The position numbers and the translations under genes are program-made. The notes under the pieces are model-generated. The model was not told where the DNA came from and made no database searches. It was given only the letters and a program-made list of their open reading frames with translations. Below are positions 21,303 to 32,019 of a DNA stretch of 64,000 nt, in pieces (position 1 is the stretch's first letter; each line of letters opens with the position of its first letter). Origin of the DNA: an uncultured SAR86 cluster bacterium (GTDB lineage: Bacteria; Pseudomonadota; Gammaproteobacteria; Magnimaribacterales; D2472); contig CACECP010000003.1 of assembly GCA_902558095.1 (NCBI GenBank), positions 80,887-144,886 of the forward strand, written 5' to 3'.

Positions 21303-23086
21303 TAATATGACCTAACCTTAGGCGGAAATGCATCAACCTTTGAGGGATTAAAATTAACCTCTCTTTTGCTTACAGATTTTGAAATTGGATCATATATGGT
21401 ATGGCATAACCAATTTTTATCATCTCTATCTGGATAATCATCTCTTGCATGAGCCCCTCTACTTTCTGTTCTTTGATATGCTGATATGGCTGTAGATTCT
21501 GCGACTTCAAAAAGATTTTGAAGCTCTATTGCCTCAACTCTGCTTGTATTAAAAGCATCGCTTTTATCCTTAAGATGAAGATTTTGTACCTTATGCTTTA
21601 ATTCGTTTAATTGATCTAAGCCCTTCTTCATGAATTCACCACGTCTAAAAACCCCAAAATAGTTCTGCATGCACTCCTGAAGTTCTTTTTTAACATCAGC
21701 AGGATCAAAACCTTCTCTAGACTCATTTAGCTTGTTAAGTCTTTGAAGTGAATTTTCAATATCATCTTTTGAAGCAGAGTCTACTCCACCGCCAGACTTG
21801 AGTTCACTTTGTATGTGCTTGCCTGTAGCTCTTCCAAAAACGACTAAATCAAGCAAAGAATTTCCACCTAGTCTATTTGCACCATGAACAGAAACACATG
21901 CCGCTTCTCCAGCAGAAAATAATCCTGGTATTAATTTATCTTCATTGTCTTTTCTTGTAAAAGCCTGCCCAGAAACATTAGTGGGTGTTCCTCCCATCAT
22001 GTAATGACAAGTTGGAACAACTGGAATTGGCTCATATATTGGATCAACATGTGCAAACGTTCGAGATAGCTCACAAATTCCCGGAAGTTTTGAATTTAAA
22101 ACGTCTGCTCCTAAATGATCAAGTTTTAAGAAAATATGATCATTTTTTTCACCGCAACCTCTTCCTTCAAGAATTTCAAGAACCATTGAACGAGCAACAA
22201 CATCTCTACCAGCAAGGTCCTTTACATTTGGAGCATATCTTTCCATAAATCTTTCACCATCTTTATTTATAAGATAGCCGCCCTCACCTCTGCAACCCTC
22301 GGTGACTAAAGAGCCAGCTCCATATATTCCTGTAGGATGAAATTGCCACATCTCCATATCCTGAGCTGGATAACCAGCTCTTAGTGCCATAGCCAAACCG
22401 TCACCGGTATTAATTAAAGCATTTGTTGTAGAAGCATAAATTCTACCTGCACCGCCAGTTGCCAAAACAGTAGCCTGAGCTTTGAGATATGCAACCTCTC
22501 CGTTTTCAATAGAGAATGCTATTACTCCAGTAACTTCATCTTTTGAGTTTTTAACCAAATCTACTGCGAACCATTCATTTAAAAAATTAGTGCCTTCTTT
22601 AACATTGTTTTGATAAAGGGTATGAAGTAAAGCATGTCCTGTTCTATCTGCAGCTGCGCATGTTCTAGCTGCCTGTCCTCCTTTACCAAAATCTTTTGAT
22701 TGCCCACCAAATGGACGTTGGTAAATCCTTCCATTCTCAAATCTTGAAAAAGGAAGTCCCATGTGCTCAAGCTCAAATACAGCTTTTGGTCCTTCAGAAC
22801 ATAAATATTCAATTGCATCTTGATCACCAATAAAATCAGCACCCTTTACTGTGTCATACATATGCCATCTCCAATCATCATTCGGATCAGCGCTTGCAAT
22901 AGCACATGTAATCCCACCTTGAGCTGAAACAGTATGAGATCTTGTGGGAAAAACTTTTGAAACAACTGCAGTTTTTAAGCCTGATTTAGCTAATTCTAAT
23001 GAAGCTCTCATACCGGATCCGCCACCTCCAATAATAAGGGCATCAAACTCAATTGTTTTAATATTATTTGTAAAGATATTAATCAT
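21302..23086 (-). CDS. sdhA: succinate dehydrogenase flavoprotein subunit SdhA
   Basis: Catalytic subunit oxidising succinate to fumarate. Its 594 residues show [16 protein letters not shown], the FAD-linking His51 in [10 protein letters not shown], the active-site segments [21 protein letters not shown] and [18 protein letters not shown], and the C-terminal [16 protein letters not shown]. It starts 32 bp after sdhD and precedes sdhB. Confidence 0.98.
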   Translation of the reverse strand: MINIFTNNIKTIEFDALIIGGGGSGMRASLELAKSGLKTAVVSKVFPTRSHTVSAQGGITCAIASADPNDDWRWHMYDTVKGADFIGDQDAIEYLCSEGPKAVFELEHMGLPFSRFENGRIYQRPFGGQSKDFGKGGQAARTCAAADRTGHALLHTLYQNNVKEGTNFLNEWFAVDLVKNSKDEVTGVIAFSIENGEVAYLKAQATVLATGGAGRIYASTTNALINTGDGLAMALRAGYPAQDMEMWQFHPTGIYGAGSLVTEGCRGEGGYLINKDGERFMERYAPNVKDLAGRDVVARSMVLEILEGRGCGEKNDHIFLKLDHLGADVLNSKLPGICELSRTFAHVDPIYEPIPVVPTCHYMMGGTPTNVSGQAFTRKDNEDKLIPGLFSAGEAACVSVHGANRLGGNSLLDLVVFGRATGKHIQSELKSGGGVDSASKDDIENSLQRLNKLNESREGFDPADVKKELQECMQNYFGVFRRGEFMKKGLDQLNELKHKVQNLHLKDKSDAFNTSRVEAIELQNLFEVAESTAISAYQRTESRGAHARDDYPDRDDKNWLCHTIYDPISKSVSKREVNFNPSKVDAFPPKVRSY

Positions 23087-23118
23087 TATTAATATTTATA
23101 ATTATATATCATTATAAT

Positions 23119-23475
23119 TTATAACCATATTATATATAAAACTAAAGCTAAATACATCGCTCCCAATAAAACAAACAGAAAATAATAAATTTTTCTATAA
23201 ATATCTGCATATTTAGATAAAGATTTGTTCAAAAAGCCCAATGTACGATAAGTTAAATAATCGGTGCCAACAGTCCAAAGCCCTATAAAGGCATGAGTTA
23301 TAACTAAGATAAATGCTATTGAGGACAAAATCCTGGTTTGAAATGATAGGAAAAATTCTGACCATGAAAAAAAATTTAAATTGCTAGAATAGACATTTAT
23401 AAAAATGTAGATTAGATACCCTAATAAATATATCGAAGAATATCTCTGGAGATTCCATATTATCGAACCTTTCAT
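23119..23475 (-). CDS. sdhD: succinate dehydrogenase membrane anchor SdhD
   Basis: Small membrane subunit of complex II. Three hydrophobic spans in 118 residues, and the block ITHAFIGLWTVGTDYL carries the heme-ligand His and the conserved Asp-Tyr of the quinone pocket. It overlaps sdhC by 4 bp. It is divergent in sequence, as is usual for SdhD, but the position between sdhC and sdhA makes the call firm. Confidence 0.94.
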   Translation of the reverse strand: MKGSIIWNLQRYSSIYLLGYLIYIFINVYSSNLNFFSWSEFFLSFQTRILSSIAFILVITHAFIGLWTVGTDYLTYRTLGFLNKSLSKYADIYRKIYYFLFVLLGAMYLALVLYIIWL

Positions 23476-23855
23476 AGCAAGCTATAACCTAAGAAAAATG
23501 AGTAGCTCAAAGCCCAAAAAATAACAACAAATATTGCTGAATAATTTGCTCCTTTAAGTGACTCACCGATGTGAAAGAAGTCCATGATCAGATGTCTCAA
23601 ACCTGTCAAGATGTGATACCAAAAAAATGAAAGGCTTACATAAAAAAATAATGAAAAAAAAGAAAAAGAATTTAAACTTGCTAGTAAATCTTCATAACTT
23701 GATTTAGATGATGTCGATTCGCTTATGACATAAAGCAATAATGGCAAAGTTATAAAAAATACATAAATGCCTGCTAATCTGTGAGTTATAGAGGAAAATG
23801 CAGACATTGGTAGTCTGATTTTTGTTAAATCAAGATATACTGGCCTTTCTTGCAT
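23472..23855 (-). CDS. sdhC: succinate dehydrogenase cytochrome b556 subunit SdhC
   Basis: First gene of the sdhCDAB-sucAB-lpd-sucCD operon. The protein starts MQERPVYLDLTKIRLP and has the conserved S-x3-R element (SITHR) and heme-ligand His in WYHILTGLRHLIMDF, with three spans. I prefer ATG 23855 (127 residues) over the TTG at 23867 because the family begins just before RPVxLDL. About 87 bp separates it from der; this holds TATAAT-like boxes (23888-23893 and 23904-23909, reverse strand), but no convincing -35. Confidence 0.95.
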   Translation of the reverse strand: MQERPVYLDLTKIRLPMSAFSSITHRLAGIYVFFITLPLLLYVISESTSSKSSYEDLLASLNSFSFFSLFFYVSLSFFWYHILTGLRHLIMDFFHIGESLKGANYSAIFVVIFWALSYSFFLGYSLL

Positions 23856-23942
23856 TGTGTGCTTCAAAAATAAATATAAAAAAATTTATTATAATTGGTT
23901 CAAATTATACAGCAGATTCTTTATATAACTATCTTTAGTAAA

Positions 23943-25328
23943 TTACTTCTTAACTTTTTTATTATGTTTGATTAGTCGTTGTCTTTTTTTAATTTGCCTT
24001 TCGGTTAATTTGTTTGTTTTGTTGTCATAAGGATTATCAGCCTTTCTAAATATCAGCCTTAACTGAATGCTTAATAAACCCAGGCTGGAGCGAAAAGAAT
24101 TCTCTAGATATTTCTTATAATTATTAGGAATTTTTTTGTCTTGGTTGGAATGTATTATCAATGTAGTTGGACAAGTTCCTCCAAAGTGAACGTGTTTAAA
24201 TTTAAGTTGTCTTCCTCCAACTGCTGGTGGAGCGCTCATTGATATAAATTTTCTAAGCAAATTATTTAAATTCGAAGTAGAGAATTTCTTTTGTGAAAGA
24301 TCAATAAGTTTATTTGTCATATTAAAAACTTTATTAAATCCTATTTTTTTTATTGCTGATATTTCTAAAGTGACAAGATTTGACATAAATTCTGATTGCA
24401 TTTTTTTTGTTTTATAAATTTCTATAAGTTCTTCCTTTTTTAAGAGATCTATCTTATTAAAAACAAATAAAACAGGCTTTCCGTTATCTATTATCATGTT
24501 TAATATTTTAAGGTCTTGATCAACAAGACCGTCTGTTGCATCGCATATAAAAATAACTATGTCACTCTGCTCTATTGCATGAATAGCCCTAACATAGGAA
24601 AAATATTCAATTTTATGATTGTATTTATAGCCTTTTCTAATTCCAGCAGTATCAATAAATATAAATTTATGATTGTTAAATTCAAATGGAACGCTTATTG
24701 CATCAATGGTTGTGCCTGCGATATCACTTACAATTAGCCTATCTTCGTTAATAATTTGATTTATAAATGTAGATTTTCCTGCATTTGGTCTCCCAAGAAT
24801 TGCAACTTTTTTTCCCTCAGGCAATTCAACCGATACATTGGGAACCTTACTTTCGAGATGTGATTTTAATATATTTAGATTTTTAGAATGTTCGGCGCTG
24901 ATTTTAATAAATTCAAGAATCCCGTTTTTAGCAAGATCATCATAAATTGAAGAGTTTGATTTTTTGTCAATTTTATTAATTACTGTTATGAAATCCTTAT
25001 TTAATTTCCTTAATTTATAAATAATATCTAGGTCTTCTTTGTTTAAATCCTCCGAACTATCTAATAAAAGAATAATTAGTGATGACTCTTCAACAGCCAA
25101 CCAAGCTTGTTGAGAGATTGCTTCTTTAATGGTTTCTTTCTTATTAGCGATGCCACCAGTATCAACCAACAGAGTATCTCTATTTTTTAACTTTATAAAG
25201 CCATAATTTCTATCTTTAGTAAGACCTGGAAAATCTGAAACTACTGCATCCCTTGACTTAGTTAATTTATTGAAAAGAGAAGATTTTCCGACATTAGGAC
25301 GTCCTATGATTGCTATTGAGGTAAACAT
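23943..25328 (-). CDS. der: ribosome-assembly GTPase Der (EngA)
   Basis: Double-G-domain GTPase acting in 50S subunit maturation. The two P-loops are GRPNVGKSSLFNKL (near residue 8) and GRPNAGKSTFINQI (near 180), with NKID motifs in both domains, and a C-terminal KH-like domain (PPAVGGRQLKFKHVHFGG). It ends in a basic tail. The 461 residues are within the normal range. It follows bamB, as in E. coli yfgM-bamB-der. Confidence 0.98.
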   Translation of the reverse strand: MFTSIAIIGRPNVGKSSLFNKLTKSRDAVVSDFPGLTKDRNYGFIKLKNRDTLLVDTGGIANKKETIKEAISQQAWLAVEESSLIILLLDSSEDLNKEDLDIIYKLRKLNKDFITVINKIDKKSNSSIYDDLAKNGILEFIKISAEHSKNLNILKSHLESKVPNVSVELPEGKKVAILGRPNAGKSTFINQIINEDRLIVSDIAGTTIDAISVPFEFNNHKFIFIDTAGIRKGYKYNHKIEYFSYVRAIHAIEQSDIVIFICDATDGLVDQDLKILNMIIDNGKPVLFVFNKIDLLKKEELIEIYKTKKMQSEFMSNLVTLEISAIKKIGFNKVFNMTNKLIDLSQKKFSTSNLNNLLRKFISMSAPPAVGGRQLKFKHVHFGGTCPTTLIIHSNQDKKIPNNYKKYLENSFRSSLGLLSIQLRLIFRKADNPYDNKTNKLTERQIKKRQRLIKHNKKVKK

Positions 25329-25342
25329 TTTTAAATCTCATT

Positions 25343-26503
25343 TTATATGTTTATAGAGAATAGATTAAATGAGTCATCGATAACATATAAGCTATTACTT
25401 CTGCTAAATAATGATTTAATAGGTTTTTTTGATAATTTTTTTCTACTAATTGTCTTTCCATTTAAAGGATCAATAATATGAATATATCCTTCAAAGTCAC
25501 CTACAATTAAATTTCCCTTATAGCTGACCGCATTTGAAAGATTTCTGTTTATGTAATCCTCATTTATCCATGACTCTTGTAAAGACTTTGATGAAAATGA
25601 TTTTATTTTTGAATTATCCTCAACAACTACCAACATCCCTCTCATCAAGACAGGGGAATAGAATGATGATATTTTATATGACCAAACAGATCTTCTTTGG
25701 GCAATATCGAAGATATTAAGGTTTCCTTGATAATTGGTTGTATAAACAAGTCCGCCCTCAATTACTGGACTTGAATCTGCATCTATTAAATTTTCTAATT
25801 CAGATGAGCCACTGACATAAGAAATTGCTCCATCCCATATTGGAAATCCTGAATCTATTTCAAATACTCCCAATCTTCCATTATCAAAAGATGTATATAG
25901 CAAACTATCAACCATTACTGGGCTGCTACTACCCCTTACAGTAAGCGCTGGAAGCTTAGATCTATAAGACCATTCAATTTCACCTGTTTGTTTATTTAGT
26001 CCAATTAATTCTCCTGAACCTGTTTTAACTGCAACTATTTTTGTATCAATAACCGACTTACTTAAGACTTCTCCTTTGACATTTGTACTCCAAAGCTTAG
26101 ATCCATCTTTTTGATCTAAAGCTATAACATTTCCATCAACATCTGCAACAATAATAATTCCAAAACCTGCAGCAGTTCCAGAGGCAAGAAAATTTAGTTC
26201 TGTTGACCAGTCAATGGTCCCATTGCTTATATCAATTGAAGATAAAGTTCCTTGAGAGTCTGCAAAAAAAATACTTTTTGAGCTGAAGGCCGGTTCAAAA
26301 TTTCCAATCTCATTTTCACCTTTAAAAGAAATATCCCATATTATTTGAACATCCTTTTTATTTTCAATTTTATATAGCTCCTTCGGCTCATCTGGATCAA
26401 CTTCATCAGACTTCCAAAACCTCAAGCCATCAAGAGATGAACAAGAGCTCAAAATAAACATTGTTTGAATAATAAGAAAAAAATATAGTTTTTTATTTAT
26501 CAA
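25343..26503 (-). CDS. bamB: outer-membrane assembly lipoprotein BamB
   Basis: Beta-propeller lipoprotein of the BAM complex. The signal peptide ends in a lipobox FILSSC with lipidated C21. Repeated PQQ-like blades are visible (GTIDWSTELN, GSKLWSTNVKG, GEIEWSYRSKLPALTVRGSSSP). The start is TTG 26503, supported by AGGA seven bases upstream. It overlaps yfgM by 11 bp. BamC and BepA of the same outer-membrane pathway are in this window. Confidence 0.93.
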   Translation of the reverse strand: MINKKLYFFLIIQTMFILSSCSSLDGLRFWKSDEVDPDEPKELYKIENKKDVQIIWDISFKGENEIGNFEPAFSSKSIFFADSQGTLSSIDISNGTIDWSTELNFLASGTAAGFGIIIVADVDGNVIALDQKDGSKLWSTNVKGEVLSKSVIDTKIVAVKTGSGELIGLNKQTGEIEWSYRSKLPALTVRGSSSPVMVDSLLYTSFDNGRLGVFEIDSGFPIWDGAISYVSGSSELENLIDADSSPVIEGGLVYTTNYQGNLNIFDIAQRRSVWSYKISSFYSPVLMRGMLVVVEDNSKIKSFSSKSLQESWINEDYINRNLSNAVSYKGNLIVGDFEGYIHIIDPLNGKTISRKKLSKKPIKSLFSRSNSLYVIDDSFNLFSINI

Positions 26504-27152
26504 CTTTCTTTCCTATGTTTGCTATCTTCATCGAGATAATTGATTTGGAAGTTTCATCATTATATTTTTCTAAAGCTTTATTATATTGAGCTAAAGAAAG
26601 GTCAATTTTATTTTGTTTAAGTAAAATATCGCCAGTCAATTCGTGAATGTATCCATTGGTAGATTCTGATGAAAACTTTTCAATCATATCAAGGGCTTCA
26701 TCATATTTTTTTTCTGATGAAAGTATTCTCGCGGCACTCACTCTTGCAATTTTATTGTATATTTTATTTCCATTTCTGCCATCTGTGATACTGACTAGCT
26801 TCTGAAAATTATTAAGAGATTTTTCAAAATTATTATTTCTAGCATCAAGGCTAGCTTTATTTAATAAAGCTATCTGTGCATAACCTGAATTGCCATAGCT
26901 CTCCAATAAATTGTTTAGGGTTTGTTCTAATAGTTCATAATCTGGATTTTCTGAAGAAATCTCATTGAAAAAACTTGTATATATTTTGGAAGCCTCTGAG
27001 TTATTTTTCTTTGTTAACTGATTATTAACAATAGTATAGCCAATGATAAAAACAACTATTAAAAAAATTGAGATTATTATTTTTTTATTTTTTTCGAGAA
27101 ATTTTAATAAGGGTAAAAACTTCATATTATTTTCATATACATTATTATTCAT
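26493..27152 (-). CDS. yfgM: YfgM-like TPR membrane protein
   Basis: Inner-membrane protein with a cytosolic N-terminus, one membrane span (IIISIFLIVVFIIGYTIV) and a periplasmic TPR region. E. coli YfgM associates with PpiD at the Sec translocon. The 219 residues and the position between hisS and bamB match YfgM. ATG 27152 has AAGG nine bases upstream; a second ATG nine codons later is possible. Confidence 0.88.
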   Translation of the reverse strand: MNNNVYENNMKFLPLLKFLEKNKKIIISIFLIVVFIIGYTIVNNQLTKKNNSEASKIYTSFFNEISSENPDYELLEQTLNNLLESYGNSGYAQIALLNKASLDARNNNFEKSLNNFQKLVSITDGRNGNKIYNKIARVSAARILSSEKKYDEALDMIEKFSSESTNGYIHELTGDILLKQNKIDLSLAQYNKALEKYNDETSKSIISMKIANIGKKVDK

Positions 27153-27163
27153 ATTTTGTTACC

Positions 27164-28432
27164 TTATTTAAGTTTTTTAATAAAGCCATCAATTTCATCC
27201 AAGCCTAGTGTAACTTGCTCAGAACTTTTATCTAAAAGAGGTTTAACAATAATTTTTTTAGCTTTAAGCTCATCCTCTCCAATAATTAATGCATAAGCAG
27301 CATTATCTTTATTTGCCCTTCTTAATTTTGATTTCAAACTTCCATCAGAAAGTTGAACATCTATATTAATTGAGTTATTTATAGATCTTAAATTGTGGGC
27401 TATTTTATATGCTTTTGGTTCAATTTTGTTAGATAAAATTATAAAAGAAACCATTGTCATGTTGTCTTTATATGTTTTTGCTAATGAAGCAAGGCGTTCA
27501 ATACCAATAGCCATTCCTATAGCTGGTAGGCTTTTGCCACCAAGTTGTTTGCATAATTCATCGTACCTCCCCCCACCTAAATATGAATCTTGTGCACCAA
27601 GACTAGACGAAACAGCCTCAAAAACAAATCCAGTATAGTAATCTAATCCTCTAACTAGGTTATGATCAATCTCAATTTTACAATCATTAGAATATGTATC
27701 TTTTATGGTATTTAAAATACTTATAGCATCTTCTGAAAGATAATCGATTATTTTAGGGGCATCTTTTAAGATTGCTTGAGTATTTAAATTTTTTGAATCG
27801 AGAACTCTTAGTGGATTCTTGTTAAGACGTTCCAAATCTTTGGCATCAAGTTTTGATGACAGTGGTATTAAAAAATCTTCTAAAGCTTTGCAGTAATTTT
27901 GTTTTGTTTCATTATTTCCTAAATGATTTATTTTTAGTACTGAATCCTCTATTCCTAATGCCCTATTAATTGAACAAATTAATGAAACAATTTCTAGCTC
28001 TGCTAATCCTTCTGGGTAACCTAGAATTTCAACACCGGCTTGATTAAACTGCCTATATCTGCCTTTTTGCGGGCGTTCATATCTCCACATTGGTCCTAAA
28101 TACCATAGCTTATGAGTATCATTATCTATTTTCTTTTCAATAACTGACCTTATTACACTGGCTGTGCCTTCTGGTCTAAGAGTTATACTTTTTTCATTTT
28201 TATCAAGAAAAGAATATAGTTCCTTATTAACAATATCTGAAGCATCTCCAACCGATCTCTTGAATAGGTTTGAACTTTCTAAAGCAGGAGTTCTTATTTC
28301 AGAAATCGAATAACTTTCAAAAATATCTCTAAGAATTTCTTCTGCATAAAATATTCTTTCAGAAATATCTTCTTTGCTCGTCTTATGGCCAATAAGATCG
28401 ATCATTCCTGTAAGAGAGTGAATTTTTTCCAA
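27164..28432 (-). CDS. hisS: histidyl-tRNA synthetase HisS
   Basis: Class II synthetase charging tRNA-His. The 422 residues show motif 2 (YLGPMWRYERPQKGRYRQFNQ, split over about residues 105-125), the histidine A loop LVRGLDYYTGFVFE, and motif 3 (AIGMAIGIERL). The start is TTG 28432, well supported by AAGGAG five bases upstream, and lies 1 bp after ispG. The order ispG-hisS-yfgM-bamB-der matches E. coli. Confidence 0.98.
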   Translation of the reverse strand: MEKIHSLTGMIDLIGHKTSKEDISERIFYAEEILRDIFESYSISEIRTPALESSNLFKRSVGDASDIVNKELYSFLDKNEKSITLRPEGTASVIRSVIEKKIDNDTHKLWYLGPMWRYERPQKGRYRQFNQAGVEILGYPEGLAELEIVSLICSINRALGIEDSVLKINHLGNNETKQNYCKALEDFLIPLSSKLDAKDLERLNKNPLRVLDSKNLNTQAILKDAPKIIDYLSEDAISILNTIKDTYSNDCKIEIDHNLVRGLDYYTGFVFEAVSSSLGAQDSYLGGGRYDELCKQLGGKSLPAIGMAIGIERLASLAKTYKDNMTMVSFIILSNKIEPKAYKIAHNLRSINNSINIDVQLSDGSLKSKLRRANKDNAAYALIIGEDELKAKKIIVKPLLDKSSEQVTLGLDEIDGFIKKLK

Positions 28433-28433
28433 C

Positions 28434-29537
28434 TTAACTCCTTAAAATTATCTGTTCAGATTCTGTTTTATTTTTACTAATTTTTTTTCTTACTTGTTTC
28501 TCAAGTTCATTAACCAAATCATCATTTGAAATTTTTTTGTTAGGCGTTCCATCAATATACAAAAGATTTTTAGGGCTTGCTCCAGTAAGTCCAATACTAG
28601 CAGCTTTACTTTCTCCAGGTCCATTTACATAACATCCAATAATAGCAATTTCTATATCATCTGAAATATCCTCAAGACGCTCTTCGAGCTCATTAACTAC
28701 ATTAATTACATTAAAGTTTTGTCTAGAACAGCTTGGACAAGCAATAATTTTTACACCCCTGCTTCTAATATTTAAGCTTTTTAGTATGTCCCAACCAATT
28801 TTTATCTCATCAACAGGATCTGAAGCTAAGGAAATCCTAATGGTATCTCCAATACCTTCAGTCAAAAGCATCCCAATTCCTATCGAAGACTTTACAGTTC
28901 CAGCTCTGTAACTTCCTGCTTCAGTTATTCCAAGATGCAACGGCTGATCAATTAATTTTGATATTTTTCGATATGCTTCCACAGTCATTTCTATGTTTGA
29001 AGCCTTAAGACTCATTTTATAATTGTCAAAATTAAATTTATCTAAAATTTCAACATGCCTTAGAGCTGATTCAACTAAAGCATCAGCATTAGGTTCACCA
29101 TATTTTTTTTGTAAGTCTTTTTCTAAAGAGCCAGCATTAACACCAACCCTAATTGGAACATTGTTGTGAAGAGCGGCATTAATAACTTCTCTTATACGTT
29201 CTTCTTTTCCAATATTACCTGGATTAATTCTTAAACAGTCAGCTGTATCAGCAACCTCTAAGGCAATCTTATAATCAAAATGAATGTCAGCAACCAGGGG
29301 TATATTCACTGCTTTTTTTATTTCTTTGAACGCATTTGCTTCGTCATACCCTGGTACAGAAACTCTTACTATATCGGCACCTGCTGACTCCAAATCTTTA
29401 ATTTGATTGACAGTTGATACTACATCACAAGTATCTGTATTCGTCATCGATTGAATTGAAATAGGATTATTGCCTCCAACAGGAATATTTCCAACCATGA
29501 TGGTCTTGGTTTTATTTCGCTTAATCCAGTTGCTCAT
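28434..29537 (-). CDS. ispG: 4-hydroxy-3-methylbut-2-en-1-yl diphosphate synthase IspG
   Basis: Penultimate MEP-pathway enzyme with a [4Fe-4S] cluster. The 367 residues start with the TIM-barrel part ([16 protein letters not shown]) and end with the cluster domain holding [11 protein letters not shown] and GCYVNGPGE. It overlaps rodZ by 17 bp. Its Fe-S need links it to the isc cluster a few genes upstream on the same strand. Confidence 0.98.
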   Translation of the reverse strand: MSNWIKRNKTKTIMVGNIPVGGNNPISIQSMTNTDTCDVVSTVNQIKDLESAGADIVRVSVPGYDEANAFKEIKKAVNIPLVADIHFDYKIALEVADTADCLRINPGNIGKEERIREVINAALHNNVPIRVGVNAGSLEKDLQKKYGEPNADALVESALRHVEILDKFNFDNYKMSLKASNIEMTVEAYRKISKLIDQPLHLGITEAGSYRAGTVKSSIGIGMLLTEGIGDTIRISLASDPVDEIKIGWDILKSLNIRSRGVKIIACPSCSRQNFNVINVVNELEERLEDISDDIEIAIIGCYVNGPGESKAASIGLTGASPKNLLYIDGTPNKKISNDDLVNELEKQVRKKISKNKTESEQIILRS

Positions 29538-30273
29538 TTAAAAAATAAATTGTATTCAATCTAGTAAGTCTATTAGCATTAGTAATAAAATCAATGCGTT
29601 CATCATTATAAGTCCCTGTCACTGAATCGGCATTTTCAATTATGATTTTAAATGGCATAGCTATTTCTTTAATAAACTGGTCATCTTTCTCAAAATTTTG
29701 CGCTACCACAAGCTTTTCATTCATATAAAGCTCAATCCAACATTCGCTAACAAAATCAAGAATAAGCATATTTTTATTAACACTGATATCATTATTGTGC
29801 TCAATTGGAGTATCTTCTTTAAAAGAACTCACTACTAAATCGATATCAACTGGATTAGTAATTTCATCCTCATTAACATCTAAAGCAATTTGTTTGTTGG
29901 ATAAGTAATAAAGAAAGGTTATTCCAGCTAATATTAATAAAAGAGTTAATAAAAACTTTGGGCTCTTTACAAAAGATTTATTTAGCTTAAATTCTGACGG
30001 CATTATTGTATTTCTTTTAGGAATGTCTTGTTCGAAAATATTTGGAAAATCAGAATTTATTCCAAGATAAGCATCGTATTTCTTAAAGTATGCCTTTGCA
30101 AATACCTTGCTAGGAAAAATTGTGTAATCACCTTTTTCTATAGCAATAAGATAATCTTTGTTTATAAAAATCTTCTTTGATACTTGATCAATAGAGTATC
30201 CATACTCGAGTCTTTTTTTTGTAAATCTTTTGCCAATTTTTGCTGAAGAAGCAGACTTTAATTCGTATTTCAT
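29521..30273 (-). CDS. rodZ: RodZ-like cell-shape protein
   Basis: MreB-anchoring cell-shape protein. The cytosolic N-terminus is a Cro/CI-like helix-turn-helix ([20 protein letters not shown] and [22 protein letters not shown]), then one span ([18 protein letters not shown]), and a periplasmic DUF4115 beta domain ([19 protein letters not shown]). At 250 residues it is shorter than E. coli RodZ (337), mostly in the linker. It overlaps rlmN by 4 bp. pilF, which separates rlmN and rodZ in E. coli, is absent. Confidence 0.9.
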   Translation of the reverse strand: MKYELKSASSAKIGKRFTKKRLEYGYSIDQVSKKIFINKDYLIAIEKGDYTIFPSKVFAKAYFKKYDAYLGINSDFPNIFEQDIPKRNTIMPSEFKLNKSFVKSPKFLLTLLLILAGITFLYYLSNKQIALDVNEDEITNPVDIDLVVSSFKEDTPIEHNNDISVNKNMLILDFVSECWIELYMNEKLVVAQNFEKDDQFIKEIAMPFKIIIENADSVTGTYNDERIDFITNANRLTRLNTIYFLNEQLD

Positions 30274-31352
30274 GATATTAATTTATGAGATATTAAATGC
30301 TTCCCTTTAATTGAATGAGCAAGGTTTCCAACCAATTGTCCACAGGCTCCATCAATTTCATCGCCACGGGTAATTCTTAAAGTAGTAATGTATCCTTTGT
30401 TCATTAAATAATCTTTAAATAAATTTATTTTTTTTAAGGTTGGTCTTTTATAATTTGATCCTTTAAAACTGTTAAATGGTATTAAATTAATCTTACATGA
30501 CATCGTTGATAACAATCTTGTTAACTTTTTAGCATGCAAAATTGAATCATTTATACCATCAATAAGGATATATTCAACAGTGATACTTCTCTTGTTCTGA
30601 TATTTATTTAAATAATCTTTACATGCATCTATCAAAGAATCTATAGGATACTTATTATTTATAGGAACTATCTCATCTCTTAGATTATCATCTGGCGCGT
30701 GAAGAGATATCGCTAATGAAACATCTATTTCATCATAAAGTTTTTTTATATTTGGCACTATGCCAGAAGTACTAATGGTAATTCTCTTTCTTGAAAGTCC
30801 ATAAGCTAACTGATGTTTCATTATCTTTGCTGATTCTATTACAGCATCAAAGTTAAGTAATGGCTCTCCCATACCCATAAACACTATATTTGTAATAGGT
30901 TGATTATATTTTCTATGAAAATTTGAAAGCCATAGCTGTCCAATAATTTCATGACTATCTAGGTTTTGGTCGAACCCCTGGGCACCGGTAGCACAAAAAG
31001 TGCATTGAAGAGCGCAACCAGCTTGAGAAGAGACACATAAAGTTCTTCTATTTTTTTCTGGAATTTCTACCATCTCTATCATTGAACCTGACTCAAGAGC
31101 AATGAGATATTTGATTGTACCCTCCTTGGAAACATGCTCTTCATGAATAATTGGGGGCTTAATGTAGGCAATCGAATTAAGCTTAGCTCGAAGATCTTTA
31201 TTCAGATCTGTCATTAAATTAAAATCTAATACGCCTTTTTGGTGTATCCATTTTAGAAGTTGTTTTGCTCTAAACTTCGGTTCATTAATTTTTGAAAAAA
31301 AACTTTCTAGCGACTCTAGAGAGTAGCCTAAAAGATTTTCTTTTGCTTGCAA
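30270..31352 (-). CDS. rlmN: 23S rRNA A2503 / tRNA A37 methyltransferase RlmN
   Basis: Radical-SAM enzyme methylating C2 of A2503 in 23S rRNA and A37 in some tRNAs. The 360 residues carry the SAM-cluster cysteines in CALQCTFCATGAQGF, GMGEPLLN, and the methyl-carrying Cys in GDEIDGACGQLVGN. The start is TTG 31352 directly behind ndk; an in-frame TGA four codons upstream limits alternatives. An intact RlmN also bears on ribosome-targeting drug sensitivity, as in other bacteria. Confidence 0.97.
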   Translation of the reverse strand: MQAKENLLGYSLESLESFFSKINEPKFRAKQLLKWIHQKGVLDFNLMTDLNKDLRAKLNSIAYIKPPIIHEEHVSKEGTIKYLIALESGSMIEMVEIPEKNRRTLCVSSQAGCALQCTFCATGAQGFDQNLDSHEIIGQLWLSNFHRKYNQPITNIVFMGMGEPLLNFDAVIESAKIMKHQLAYGLSRKRITISTSGIVPNIKKLYDEIDVSLAISLHAPDDNLRDEIVPINNKYPIDSLIDACKDYLNKYQNKRSITVEYILIDGINDSILHAKKLTRLLSTMSCKINLIPFNSFKGSNYKRPTLKKINLFKDYLMNKGYITTLRITRGDEIDGACGQLVGNLAHSIKGKHLISHKLIS

Positions 31353-31353
31353 T

Positions 31354-31779
31354 TTACTTATTCAATATTTCTTTAGTTGAAAAGAAATACTCAATCTCCC
31401 TTTTTGCACTAACGAGTGAATCTGATCCGTGAACGGCATTTGCATCTATACTTTTAGCAAAATCTGCTCTTATTGTTCCCTCGGCAGCCTCTTGCGGATT
31501 TGTTGCACCCATAAGCTCTCTATTTTTTTGAATTGCATTGTCACCTTCAAGCACTTGAATAAACACTGGGCCTGATGTCATAAAATTTTTAAGATCATTA
31601 AAAAATGGTTTTCCGTCGTGTTCTGCGTAAAACCCTGATGCCAATTCGTCTGTTAAGTGTATTAACTTTCCAGCAACTAGATGCAAACCATTTTCTTCAA
31701 ATCTAGTTATAATTTTTCCAATTACATTTTTTTTTACTGCATCGGGTTTAATGATTGATAGTGTTTGTTCTATGGCCAT
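31354..31779 (-). CDS. ndk: nucleoside diphosphate kinase
   Basis: Balances NTP pools through a phospho-His intermediate. The 141 residues include His117 in ANAVHGSDS and the nucleotide-binding [17 protein letters not shown]. The family's KPDAV motif is at residues 11-15. It lies between iscX and rlmN, with AGGA eight bases before the ATG. Confidence 0.98.
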   Translation of the reverse strand: MAIEQTLSIIKPDAVKKNVIGKIITRFEENGLHLVAGKLIHLTDELASGFYAEHDGKPFFNDLKNFMTSGPVFIQVLEGDNAIQKNRELMGATNPQEAAEGTIRADFAKSIDANAVHGSDSLVSAKREIEYFFSTKEILNK

Positions 31780-31815
31780 ATCTAAGTCCTAAATTTATTC
31801 GGTATTATATTAAAG

Positions 31816-32019
31816 TTATTGTGATTCTTCTATCCAATGCATCTGAATAGCTTCAAGTATTTTTTCATTAGACCTTTTAGGATCTCCAACAAAATTTTCC
31901 AATCCACATACTTTTTGATGTAAATCTGGAAAACTTATCCATTGAGGGTCAACTTCTGGAAATTTATCGTAAAGCTCTATGGCTATATCTAAAACATCTA
32001 TCCAATCTATTTTTTGCAC
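31816..32019 (-). CDS. iscX: IscX, small Isc accessory protein
   Basis: Acidic 67-residue protein that binds IscS and iron and modulates cluster assembly. The pattern ELYDKFPEVDPQWISFPDLHQKVCGL is typical; I give only the start as GTG 32019, overlapping the fdx stop by one base (TAGTG), with GAGG eight bases upstream. It is the last isc gene before ndk. Confidence 0.93.
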   Translation of the reverse strand: MQKIDWIDVLDIAIELYDKFPEVDPQWISFPDLHQKVCGLENFVGDPKRSNEKILEAIQMHWIEESQ

